Notes under the pieces: model-generated
What the model saw: only the letters and a program-made list of their open reading frames with translations
Told to the model about the DNA's origin: nothing
Databases searched by the model: none
Translations under genes and position numbers: made by a program
Assembly: GCA_964617995.1 (NCBI GenBank)
Contig: CAZTXD010000051.1
Span: 1 to 22,292, forward strand
Direction: 5' to 3'
DNA length: 22,292 nucleotides
Origin: CAZTXD01 sp964617995
Lineage (GTDB): Bacteria; Actinomycetota; Acidimicrobiia; Spongiisociales; ZC4RG35
Part shown: one piece after another, positions 1 through 6,258 of the stretch
Numbering within the stretch: the first letter of the stretch is position 1
How the letters are laid out: each line of letters starts with the position of its first letter

Positions 1-54
1 GAACCGGGGTAACAGGTTTTGCAGACCCGTGCCTAACCACTCGGCCACGTCGCC
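1..54 (-). tRNA. tRNA-Cys (anticodon GCA), 3' part outside window
   Basis: Reading the minus strand from position 54, a 7-nt acceptor arm (GGCGACG) is followed by TG, a D arm (GCC, loop, GGC), an anticodon stem CGGGT/ACCTG (one G-U pair) around the loop CTGCAAA, and the start of the T arm (CCGGTTC). The anticodon is GCA, so the tRNA carries cysteine. The T loop, 3' acceptor strand and any encoded CCA lie beyond the left edge. It follows a tRNA-Gly in the same orientation 61 bp upstream; Gly-Cys tRNA clusters are common in actinobacteria. Confidence 0.93.
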
Positions 55-115
55 GCTAGCCCGTCGTCGCCGACGAACCCGATCACCGGCCCGCCCGAGA
101 GCGGCCCTGCGATCG

Positions 116-192
116 TGGAGCGGAAGACGGGATTCGAACCCGCGACCTCAACCTTGGCAAGGTTGCGCTCTAGCCAACTGAGCTACTTCCGC
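116..192 (-). tRNA. tRNA-Gly (anticodon GCC)
   Basis: A complete cloverleaf reads on the minus strand. The acceptor stem is GCGGAAG/CTTCCGC, the D arm contains AGCTCAGTTGG, and the anticodon stem CAACC/GGTTG surrounds the loop TTGCCAA (anticodon GCC). The T arm is CGGGTTCGAATCCCG. The discriminator base is T (usual for bacterial glycine tRNA) and the CCA end is encoded at 118-116. The gene is 77 nt with CCA. Confidence 0.97.
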
Positions 193-235
193 GAGAGTGG
201 CCAGTGTAATCGGCGGGGTGCTCCCGCCAAACACC

Positions 236-664
236 TCACCGGTCGCTGGACCCGAACCCGCCGGCTCCCCGAGGTGTTTCATCGAGGGAGGAGTCCTCCA
301 CCCAGTTGATGTCGGGGACGGCCACAATGACGAGCTGGGCGATGCGATCGCCGCGCTCGAAGCCCACCGGGGAGGAGCCGTGGTTGATCAACAGCACCGT
401 GATCTCCCCCCGGTAGCCGGAATCGATGAGACCGGGGCCGTTCACCACGCCCACTCCATGGCGGCGGGCATGACCGCTGCGGGGAAGCACCAGGCCGGCG
501 TGACCCGGGGGTATCGCCATGGCCACGCCGGTGGGCACGGCCCGCCTCTCCCCCGGCTGGAGGGTGAAGGGGATCGTCGTCATCAGATCCCACCCGGCAT
601 CGCCGTCGTTGGCCCTGCTGGGTGGGGGTAGTTCCAAATCGAGGCGTAGAAAGCTAACGTTCAT
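236..664 (-). CDS. dut: dUTP diphosphatase (dUTPase)
   Basis: This enzyme hydrolyses dUTP to dUMP and pyrophosphate, which keeps uracil out of DNA and supplies dUMP for thymidylate synthesis. All five motifs of the homotrimeric dUTPase family are visible: DAGWDL (22-27), PRSG (61-64), NGPGLIDSGYRGEI (75-88, with the catalytic Asp at 81), RGDRIAQLVI (104-113) and the C-terminal glycine-rich RGAGGFGSSD (132-141). The 142-residue length is normal. The ATG at 664 is chosen because the product then begins MNVSFLRLDLELPPP, as family members do; longer readings from 685 (ATG) or 721 (TTG) add unlike residues. No strong ribosome-binding site is seen. It is divergent from the membrane-protein gene starting at 714, so the 49-bp gap must serve both. 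The position near nrdR and lexA fits a nucleotide-pool and DNA-maintenance neighbourhood. Confidence 0.95.
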   Translation of the reverse strand: MNVSFLRLDLELPPPSRANDGDAGWDLMTTIPFTLQPGERRAVPTGVAMAIPPGHAGLVLPRSGHARRHGVGVVNGPGLIDSGYRGEITVLLINHGSSPVGFERGDRIAQLVIVAVPDINWVEDSSLDETPRGAGGFGSSDR

Positions 665-713
665 CGAGCAATCGACGTGGGGCATTGACGGGCGGTCGGC
701 ACCACGGAGACCA

Positions 714-1811
714 ATGAGCAACTCTACAGCCCGGCGCCGGGGCCGTCATGCCGCCCCGCCCGTGCCCCGACCTGTTCGGCTACCCCCCGAGGTGACGCCG
801 CGTCCGCGCCGACCGTCGTCGTCTCTACCACGGCTTCCCGGGATGGAGCTCCTCGGGTTCTACGACGAGCCGTACCAGGTGAAGGTCGACCTCCCCCGCT
901 CCGGCCCCCGCCGACGTCCCGTTCTACCCGTACCCGCTACCACCCCTCCGCCACGTCACACGTCCCGCGTCGCCAACCTGTGGGAGACCACCGAACTGGG
1001 GGAGGAAGCCCTCGACTGGTGGAAGCCTCACATCATCGCCCGACGGAAACTCGGCAGGAGCCGGGTCCGGATGCTCCATGTGATCACGGGATTGCTCGCC
1101 GCCATCTTGACCGTCGGCATGGCCTGGTACGTCGTGGAGCGTCCATCACAGAAGGCGGAGGAATCGGCAGATGCTCTCAGAGCAGACGCCGCCGCTCTCG
1201 TCGAGTCCCTGCCCCCGCTGGGCTCGTTGGCGACCTCACTCGGCGATGCCAACCCGCCGGACCTAGCCACCAGCACCCGTCGGGCACTGGACGCCGAAGC
1301 TGCTGCCCGACAGGTCTTCTCGGGTGCCGCCGGGATCGGCGACTCCGATCCCAGGCGGGAAGGGGCGGTCGGAGGCGCCAGCATGGTTCTGGATGCGAGC
1401 AGCCGCATCAACCGACTCGTGGCCTTCCGACTCACCGCCGAAGACGCTCTGTTGGCTCCGGTGCTACCCACCCGCCCCTCCATCGACGACCTCCCCGTCA
1501 TCGCCGAGGAGGTGGCTGCATGGCGGGCAGACATCGAGGCGAGCCTGAGCGGCCTTCCGGCCAACGCTCTCGAGTCGACCCGGGATCGACTCGAAACCTG
1601 GGTGGGAGAATTCGATGCATGGCAAGCGATATACCTCGACGCGATCCGGGAGGGCGACTACCGGGTCGCCGAGGCGGCATTGACGAGCCAGCAGGAGCAG
1701 ATCACCTCTCTCAGGCGCCAGCTACGGCAGGATCTGACGGCGGCCGGCGACGAGATCGGCCGGGAGATCGAGGAGGCCGCCCGGGTGTTGGCTCCCCTAA
1801 TCGGGGAGTGA
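714..1811 (+). CDS. Membrane protein of unknown function, proline-rich N-terminus
   Basis: I do not recognise a family for this 365-residue protein. Residues 1-85 are rich in Pro, Arg and Ser and look disordered. Residues 88-119 contain a short segment with Trp residues (NLWETTELGEEALDWWKP). One transmembrane helix lies at about 121-141, just after a basic stretch (RRKLGRSRVR), so the topology is probably N-terminus inside and the roughly 220-residue C-terminal part outside. That part is Ala/Glu/Arg-rich and predicted to be helical, possibly coiled coil near the end. The ATG at 714 has GGAGA 4 nt upstream. A longer reading from 519 would run antisense through dut and is rejected. The 3' end overlaps nrdR (opposite strand) by 15 bp. 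Codon use resembles the neighbours. The role is unknown; a cell-envelope or division-associated protein is possible but unsupported. Confidence 0.8.
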   Translation: MSNSTARRRGRHAAPPVPRPVRLPPEVTPRPRRPSSSLPRLPGMELLGFYDEPYQVKVDLPRSGPRRRPVLPVPATTPPPRHTSRVANLWETTELGEEALDWWKPHIIARRKLGRSRVRMLHVITGLLAAILTVGMAWYVVERPSQKAEESADALRADAAALVESLPPLGSLATSLGDANPPDLATSTRRALDAEAAARQVFSGAAGIGDSDPRREGAVGGASMVLDASSRINRLVAFRLTAEDALLAPVLPTRPSIDDLPVIAEEVAAWRADIEASLSGLPANALESTRDRLETWVGEFDAWQAIYLDAIREGDYRVAEAALTSQQEQITSLRRQLRQDLTAAGDEIGREIEEAARVLAPLIGE

Positions 1812-2249
1812 ATCGAGGGTGGCCATCTCCCGCTCGAAGTCCTCGGCGCCCTGGAACTCCTTGTAGACCGAGGCGAACCGGAGGTAGGCCACCTCGTCGA
1901 GAGCCCGCAGACGCTCCAGTACGACCCTCCCGATCTGTTCGGACTCGACGATCCCGCCCTGCTTGCGAACGGCACCTTCTACCTCGGAGACCAGGGTGGC
2001 GACCTGGTGAGCCGAAGCTGGCCTGTCTGCCAGGGCGGCACCGAGTCCGGCCGACAATTTGGCGGCGTCGAAGTCCTCCAGCGCACCGGATCGCTTCCTC
2101 ACCATGAGACTCCGCTCGGAGCGTTCGTAGGTGGTGAACCGGAGCTGACAGGTCTCACACGACCGCCGCCGGCGGATGGCGGAGCCATCGTCGGCGGGGC
2201 GGCTATCTATGACACGGGTGTCGGCGGCCTGGCATTCAGGACAGCGCAT
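1797..2249 (-). CDS. nrdR: Transcriptional repressor NrdR
   Basis: NrdR is an ATP/dATP-sensing repressor of ribonucleotide reductase genes. The protein is 150 residues, the usual size. It begins with the zinc ribbon: Cys3 and Cys6 (CPEC) and Cys31 and Cys34 (CETC), followed by LRFTTYERSE, a highly conserved stretch of the family. The ATP-cone domain follows, starting VRKRSGALEDFDAAKL (about 50-65) and running to about residue 140. The ATG start agrees with the invariant MRCPxC opening. No strong Shine-Dalgarno is seen, although GGAT lies upstream. The gene is 29 bp downstream of the membrane-protein gene 2279-3418 on the same strand and is probably co-transcribed with it. No paired NrdR boxes were seen in the window, so its ribonucleotide reductase targets must lie elsewhere. 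Confidence 0.97.
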   Translation of the reverse strand: MRCPECQAADTRVIDSRPADDGSAIRRRRSCETCQLRFTTYERSERSLMVRKRSGALEDFDAAKLSAGLGAALADRPASAHQVATLVSEVEGAVRKQGGIVESEQIGRVVLERLRALDEVAYLRFASVYKEFQGAEDFEREMATLDSLPD

Positions 2250-2278
2250 CGAGCATCCAGGTTAACGTCCAGGCAGGG

Positions 2279-3418
2279 TCAAGAGCCGTCGGCATCCCCA
2301 TCTTCCTCAGGGGCGGAGCCAACAGGGGAGACCTCGAATACCACGAGTTGACTCTGCTCGTCCCACCGCAGGGAGTAGGTGTTGTCGAGGTAGTCGAGCG
2401 CACCGTCGAGATCCGCCAGGACCGGGTTCCCCAGGTCGAGGCCGAGCGAGGAGATGAGCTGACGGCGCCCCTCGGGGGGAAGGCTCGGCTCGACTATCGC
2501 CACCGTCAGCCCCAGGGCGCTGAGAACGTCACGGTCGTCTTCGCGTGTACCCGAGGGATCACCTGTGAAGACCACCCGGCTGATCAACCCGTCGGTCACC
2601 GCTCCGCTGATTCGCACGAAGGGGCTCACCGTGAACGCAAAGGAATCGGGTCCGACCTCTACGTCGGCCGAAAGCAACGTCGCCGACAGCGGTCGCGCCA
2701 GTGCGTCCCATCTCGCAATCGCTTGCTCGGGTGTCATCGAGAAGGCGGACAGATCCGAGGCAACCGGCTCGGGCTGGGCGGGAAGCGTCGTGACCGTGGC
2801 GCTGGCAACCGTGGGGTTCGCAGCTGTGGTCGGTGGCGGCTCGGGGACGGTGGTCGGCGCCACCGTGGCCGGATCGGTGGCCGGCGGTGTCGCCGCCTCG
2901 GTCGAGGCCGGAGCCGGCGATTCCTCAGCGACGCCCCCGCTGAACGCACCGCTCAGGAGTGCCACGCTCAGGACGAAGAGGGTGAGGATGCCCAGGATCA
3001 GGACGGCTGCGCCCAGACTGAGATCCCGGCCGGCGCGCAGGGAGGCCAGCTTGAGAGAGCGAAGTGCGCGGGGCCGGCGATGTGAGCCACGCCCGGCGTC
3101 GCGAACGCGATCGGCGATGGTGCCGTTGGTGGGCTCGGGGGAACCACCGGCCTGCTCGTTCGAGAATCGACGCCGCAGGGACAGTTCCTCGCCGAGCCCG
3201 TCGTCCACCGCCGGTGAGAACAGGAAGCTCTCGTCCCCGCGTTGCAGCCGGTAGTTGCCCTCCTTCATCACCTCGATGTCGAAGGAGGTCAGGGGCCAGC
3301 GAAGGACCTCGTCCCCTTCGCCGATGGTGAGCCACAGATCGTCGCCGTCGAGCTGGAGTTCGGCGTCGATAGGCTCGCCATCGATGATGGCGTCACCCCT
3401 ATAGCTTGTTGGCAGCAT
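2279..3418 (-). CDS. Single-pass membrane protein of unknown function with Pro/Thr-rich linker
   Basis: This 379-residue protein matches no family I can name. Residues 1-75 are acidic and strand-rich (for example AELQLDGDDLWLTIGEGDEVLRW split over 19-41) and look like a small beta domain, perhaps PH-like. Residues 80-133 are basic and probably flexible. A strong transmembrane helix spans about 134-158. Residues 165-222 are a low-complexity Pro/Thr/Ala linker typical of extracytoplasmic spacers. Residues 223-379 form a mixed alpha/beta domain with acidic end GDADGS. The likely topology is cytoplasmic N-terminal domain and outside C-terminal domain. It lies between the SOS-linked LysM gene and nrdR on the same strand, but there are 145 bp between it and the LysM gene. 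A link with cell-envelope sensing is only a guess. Confidence 0.8.
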   Translation of the reverse strand: MLPTSYRGDAIIDGEPIDAELQLDGDDLWLTIGEGDEVLRWPLTSFDIEVMKEGNYRLQRGDESFLFSPAVDDGLGEELSLRRRFSNEQAGGSPEPTNGTIADRVRDAGRGSHRRPRALRSLKLASLRAGRDLSLGAAVLILGILTLFVLSVALLSGAFSGGVAEESPAPASTEAATPPATDPATVAPTTVPEPPPTTAANPTVASATVTTLPAQPEPVASDLSAFSMTPEQAIARWDALARPLSATLLSADVEVGPDSFAFTVSPFVRISGAVTDGLISRVVFTGDPSGTREDDRDVLSALGLTVAIVEPSLPPEGRRQLISSLGLDLGNPVLADLDGALDYLDNTYSLRWDEQSQLVVFEVSPVGSAPEEDGDADGS

Positions 3419-3540
3419 CAGAACCCCGCTCGCCCTTCACCCAACACGAGAGCGCCATTATCGCGCAATCCCGAAGACACTCCACAGGCCAATCGGCTCA
3501 ACAGAGATGCCCATGAATGGTCGCATGAGGCGATCCGATG

Positions 3541-3564
3541 GGAGGACGGCGGCTCGTCGCCTCC
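3541..3564 (-). terminator. Possible hairpin terminator after the LysM gene
   Basis: Immediately at the stop codon of the LysM gene the minus strand can fold as GGAG/CTCC, a 2-nt bulge, then GACG/CGTC closing a 6-nt loop. There is no T-run after it, so it would be a weak or Rho-assisted terminator at best. The rest of the gap up to the next gene (3419-3540) shows nothing clear. Confidence 0.3.
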
Positions 3565-3854
3565 TAGCCGGCGGGCAGTATCAGCACCTGACCGGGGTGG
3601 ATAACGGCGTCGTCGAGGTCGTTGAGCTCCACGATTGCAGCCACCATGCGGCGTAGATCGGATCCTTCCTCGGCGACATCGGAGGCGATCTCCCACAACG
3701 TCTCACCGGCTGCGACGACATGACTGGAGGTCCCAGCCGGAGGCTCCCCGGCGCCCGCCGAGGTGAGAAGGAAGAAGACCACTGCCACCGCCGACGCCAG
3801 GACGAGCATTCTGAGGACGAGCAGTCTCATGAATCGTGGCGACGGGTCGTGCAT
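3564..3854 (-). CDS. LysM membrane protein, probable SOS-induced cell-division inhibitor (YneA/ChiZ-like)
   Basis: The 96-residue product has a short N-terminal tail, one transmembrane helix (about 11-33) and a single LysM domain (about 45-94: HVVAAGETLWEIASD ... VIHPGQVLILPAG), which binds peptidoglycan. Small LysM proteins beside lexA include Bacillus YneA and mycobacterial ChiZ (Rv2719c), which delay division during DNA damage; this gene has the same size, topology and divergent place next to lexA. The ATG at 3854 is preceded by AAAGGAG with 6 nt spacing. Its promoter has a perfect -35 TTGACA (3946-3941) and -10 TAGCGT (3923-3918), with a LexA box filling the spacer and a second box over the start of transcription. 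Tight SOS control is therefore expected. The division-inhibitor role is inferred from family and context, not from a catalytic motif. Confidence 0.88.
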   Translation of the reverse strand: MHDPSPRFMRLLVLRMLVLASAVAVVFFLLTSAGAGEPPAGTSSHVVAAGETLWEIASDVAEEGSDLRRMVAAIVELNDLDDAVIHPGQVLILPAG

Positions 3855-3901
3855 CGGTCTCTCCTTTCCTCACCTGCGGCAGGTCCCGGACAGGGGCGCT
3901 A

Positions 3902-3915
3902 CGAACAGATGTTCG
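3902..3915. promoter_or_regulatory. LexA box 1
   Basis: CGAACAGATGTTCG is a perfect match to the CGAAC-N4-GTTCG SOS box of actinobacteria and Bacillus. It covers the predicted transcription start of the LysM gene (about 3911, 7 nt after its -10 element). Confidence 0.93.
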
Positions 3916-3917
3916 CT

Positions 3918-3946
3918 ACGCTATCGAACTGATGTTCGGCTGTCAA
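3918..3946 (-). promoter_or_regulatory. SOS promoter of the LysM gene
   Basis: On the minus strand a -35 TTGACA (3946-3941) and a -10 TAGCGT (3923-3918) are separated by exactly 17 nt. The spacer contains LexA box 2, so bound LexA would block RNA polymerase. Confidence 0.85.
3925..3938. promoter_or_regulatory. LexA box 2
   Basis: CGAACTGATGTTCG is a perfect SOS box. It starts 23 bp after box 1 and lies wholly within the -35/-10 spacer of the LysM-gene promoter. Confidence 0.93.
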
Positions 3947-3948
3947 GT

Positions 3949-3962
3949 CGAACATATGTTTG
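3949..3962. promoter_or_regulatory. LexA box 3
   Basis: CGAACATATGTTTG matches the SOS box with one change in the last half (GTTTG for GTTCG). It starts 24 bp after box 2, and its right end overlaps the -35 element of lexA. It is probably the site for LexA autorepression and may bind slightly less tightly. Confidence 0.9.
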
Positions 3963-3988
3963 GCGCCGTCGGAGTTGGAGACTAAGAT
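3960..3988 (+). promoter_or_regulatory. lexA promoter
   Basis: A -35 TTGGCG (3960-3965) and a -10 TAAGAT (3983-3988) lie 17 nt apart. The -35 shares three bases with LexA box 3. The predicted start of transcription is near 3995, giving a leader of about 24 nt that includes the ribosome-binding site AGGAGGT (4007-4013). Confidence 0.8.
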
Positions 3989-4018
3989 GGGAACGTCCGT
4001 TCGACCAGGAGGTACCCG

Positions 4019-4645
4019 GTGATTGACTTGAGCGAACGCCAGAGACAGGTTCTCGACTTCATAAGGGCCACGGTGGCCGAGCGGGGTTATCCCCCTTCGG
4101 TGAGGGAGATCGGCGAGGCGATCGGGTTGTCGTCGCCCTCCACCGTCCACAGCCACCTGTCGGCGCTCGTCGCCGCCGGCGCCATACGGCGCGATCCAAC
4201 CAAACCGAGAGCGATCGAGGTCCTCGAGGACATCACCGCCGAACGGTCCTCGGCCCGGGACGATCTCCGTGACGTTCCCCTCGTCGGCCGAATCGCTGCG
4301 GGCTCACCGGTCCTGGCCACCGAGGACATCGAAGATGTGTACCCGCTGCCCGAGTCCCTGGTCGGATCGGGCCCGGTGTTCATGCTCCGGGTGCGAGGGG
4401 ACTCCATGATCGACGCCGGGATCCTCCCCGATGACCTGGTCGTCGTCCGTCGGCAGCCGGACGCCGATGACGGGGACATCGTGGCTGCGTTGGTCGACGG
4501 CGAGGAAGCCACCGTGAAGCGTTTGCGGCGTCGTGACGGACGGATCGTGCTGCAGGCCGCGAACGAGGCATACGACGACATGGTGTTCGAGGGGGGTGTC
4601 GACATCCTCGGGAGGGTCGTCAGTGTCCTCCGTCGTCTGCGCTGA
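4019..4645 (+). CDS. lexA: SOS repressor LexA
   Basis: LexA represses DNA-damage genes and cleaves itself when RecA is active on single-stranded DNA. Residues 1-65 are the winged helix-turn-helix DNA-binding domain (LSERQRQVLDFI ... YPPSVREIGEAIGLSSPSTVHSHL). The C-terminal part is the S24 peptidase fold, with the self-cleavage site Ala94-Gly95 in RIAAGSP, catalytic Ser129 (RGDSM) and catalytic Lys167 (ATVKRL). The length of 208 residues is normal. The start is GTG at 4019, 5 nt after a perfect AGGAGGT. Its promoter overlaps LexA box 3, so it should repress itself. The neighbour on the left is the divergent LysM gene. The 3' end overlaps that of dapF (opposite strand) by 26 bp, leaving no room for a separate terminator between them. 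Confidence 0.98.
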   Translation: MIDLSERQRQVLDFIRATVAERGYPPSVREIGEAIGLSSPSTVHSHLSALVAAGAIRRDPTKPRAIEVLEDITAERSSARDDLRDVPLVGRIAAGSPVLATEDIEDVYPLPESLVGSGPVFMLRVRGDSMIDAGILPDDLVVVRRQPDADDGDIVAALVDGEEATVKRLRRRDGRIVLQAANEAYDDMVFEGGVDILGRVVSVLRRLR

Positions 4646-5375
4646 GTAGCGGCCACTCACCGTCGAATACCCGACGGGCCGGGCCAACCAGATAGCCGGA
4701 ACCCTCCTCGAAGTAGACCCTGGCGGTCCCTCCCCGAACGGACACCTCTATCGGACCGTCGTTCCCGGCGGCGACGGCGGCCGCGACCACCATGCCGCTG
4801 CCGCAGGCCAGCGTCTCTCCCACGCCCCGTTCCCAAACACGCAGTCTGATACGTCCGGGGCCATCGTTGGAGACGAATTCCACGTTGGCGCCCGCCGGGA
4901 ACCCGGGATCGTTCGACACCGTCGACCCCTCGGCCTCCACGTCGACCGCATCGGGATCGTCTACGAACGCCACCGCGTGGGGATTGCCGATCGACGCCCT
5001 CCGATAGGTTCGCCCCCCGATGACCAACGTGTCGCCCATCTCCACCGCTCCGATCTCGACCGTGACCATATCGTCCGCGACCAGGGCACGCCTGGGCCCC
5101 ACCGCGGTGCCGATCGTGATCCACTCCCCCTGCGTCGCCCATCCGGCGTCGACGGCATGACGGGCGACGCATCGCAGTCCGTTGCCGCACATCTCCGCCG
5201 CCGACCCGTCGGCATTCCAGTACCGCATCTCCGGGCCGCGACCCACCACCAGCACCCCATCGGCGCCTACTCCCCGACGCCGATCACACAGGATCCGGAT
5301 CAGGTCGGGATCGGGCTCGACGCCTTCCAGCACGACGAAGTCGTTTCCGAGGCCCTCCATCTTGATGAATCTCAT
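4620..5375 (-). CDS. dapF: Diaminopimelate epimerase
   Basis: DapF converts LL- to meso-diaminopimelate, the precursor of lysine and of the peptidoglycan cross-bridge. The family signature is clear: N-terminal KMEGLGNDFVV (5-15), first active-site Cys63 in EMCGNGLRC, and second active-site Cys191 in ACGSGM, with GNPHAV at 130-135. The length of 251 residues is slightly short but contains both mirror-image domains. The ATG at 5375 overlaps the stop codon of miaA (ATGA), which indicates translational coupling as the last gene of the rny-miaB-miaA-dapF series. The open frame extends upstream to 5432 but only inside miaA and is ignored. Its 3' end overlaps lexA by 26 bp tail to tail. Confidence 0.97.
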   Translation of the reverse strand: MRFIKMEGLGNDFVVLEGVEPDPDLIRILCDRRRGVGADGVLVVGRGPEMRYWNADGSAAEMCGNGLRCVARHAVDAGWATQGEWITIGTAVGPRRALVADDMVTVEIGAVEMGDTLVIGGRTYRRASIGNPHAVAFVDDPDAVDVEAEGSTVSNDPGFPAGANVEFVSNDGPGRIRLRVWERGVGETLACGSGMVVAAAVAAGNDGPIEVSVRGGTARVYFEEGSGYLVGPARRVFDGEWPLLSADDGGH

Positions 5376-6250
5376 CGCGCCATCTCCCGGGTGATCACGT
5401 CGGGCACCACGGGGTCGGCGCCGTCGACCCAACGGAGGCGGGGGTCACGCCGAAAGAAGGTGCGTTGCTGCTTCACGAGCCTCATGGTGGCACGCTTTGC
5501 GGCCTCGAAGCCCTCCGTCTCCGAGGAACGGCCCTCGACCACGTCCAGGAGCTGCCGATAGCCCACGGCCTGCGACGCGGTCGGCCCCATCCGGGGGGCC
5601 AGCCGCTCCACCTCACCGAGAAAACCGGCCCGGCGCATGATGCCAAGCCGTCGTTCAACGCGCTCGTCGAGATCGGCGCGATCGACCGCGAAGCCCAAGA
5701 AAGGGAGCTCCGGACGGTAGGCGTCGTAGCTCCGGCGCTCCGACGAGGCTGCCCACTCGCTGGGAGTCAGCCCGGAAACCCGCAGCGCCTCCACGCTCCG
5801 GATGACCCGGCGGGGGTTGGAGAGATCGATGTGACGTTCGACGTCGGGGTCGGCCGCCAGCAGCTCGGAGACCAGGTCGTCGAGAGGCTGGTCTCCGAGC
5901 CGGCGGCGGACGCGCGGATCGGTGGGGCGAAACGTCATCGCGTCCACGACGGCACGAAAGTGGAGGCCGGAACCCCCTACGATCAGGACGAGCTGCCCCG
6001 ACGACTCGTCGAGTGCCCGTCGGGCAGCCTGACGGAAATCGGCAACGGTGAATCGGACCTCCGGTTCGACGATGTCGATCATGTGATGGGGCACGCGCCG
6101 ACGGGCATCCAAATCGGGCTTGGCGGTCCCGACGTCCATGCCCCGGTAGACCTGCATGGAATCGACGGAGAGGATCTCGGCACCGGTGCGCTCGGCCACC
6201 GTCATGGCCAGTGCCGACTTTCCGCTGGCGGTGGGACCGACGATCGCCAC
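5372..6250 (-). CDS. miaA: tRNA dimethylallyltransferase MiaA
   Basis: MiaA transfers a dimethylallyl group from DMAPP to N6 of A37 in tRNAs that read codons starting with U; MiaB then adds the methylthio group. The P-loop GPTASGKS (5-12) and the conserved SVDSMQVYRGMDVGTAKP (28-45, with Asp30) are at the N-terminus. VGGSGLHFRAV, SNPRRVIRSVEAL and AVGYRQLLD follow. Numbering uses the GTG at 6250, which gives 292 residues. That GTG lacks a well-spaced ribosome-binding site. Four codons upstream, a CTG at 6262 overlaps the miaB stop (CTGA), has GGGAG 7 nt before it, and would give the family-like opening LTPLVAIVGPTASGKS. The true start may therefore be a rare CTG. The open frame running on to 6808 lies inside miaB and is not coding. 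The gene is coupled to dapF by an ATGA overlap. Confidence 0.95.
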   Translation of the reverse strand: MAIVGPTASGKSALAMTVAERTGAEILSVDSMQVYRGMDVGTAKPDLDARRRVPHHMIDIVEPEVRFTVADFRQAARRALDESSGQLVLIVGGSGLHFRAVVDAMTFRPTDPRVRRRLGDQPLDDLVSELLAADPDVERHIDLSNPRRVIRSVEALRVSGLTPSEWAASSERRSYDAYRPELPFLGFAVDRADLDERVERRLGIMRRAGFLGEVERLAPRMGPTASQAVGYRQLLDVVEGRSSETEGFEAAKRATMRLVKQQRTFFRRDPRLRWVDGADPVVPDVITREMAR

Positions 6251-6258
6251 CAGCGGGG

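Noticed and set aside
115..309. Open frame of 64 codons on the plus strand beginning MERKTGFEPATSTLA
   Set aside because: It is the antisense reading of tRNA-Gly, a well-known false protein produced by tRNA T-arm sequence.
519..713. N-terminal extension of the membrane protein that starts at 714
   Set aside because: It runs antisense through dut, has no ribosome-binding site at its start, and the ATG at 714 has GGAGA at good spacing.
980..2107. 375-codon plus-strand frame
   Set aside because: It is a shifted reading of the membrane-protein gene and nrdR, rich in Arg/Gly/Pro as expected of shadow frames in GC-rich DNA.
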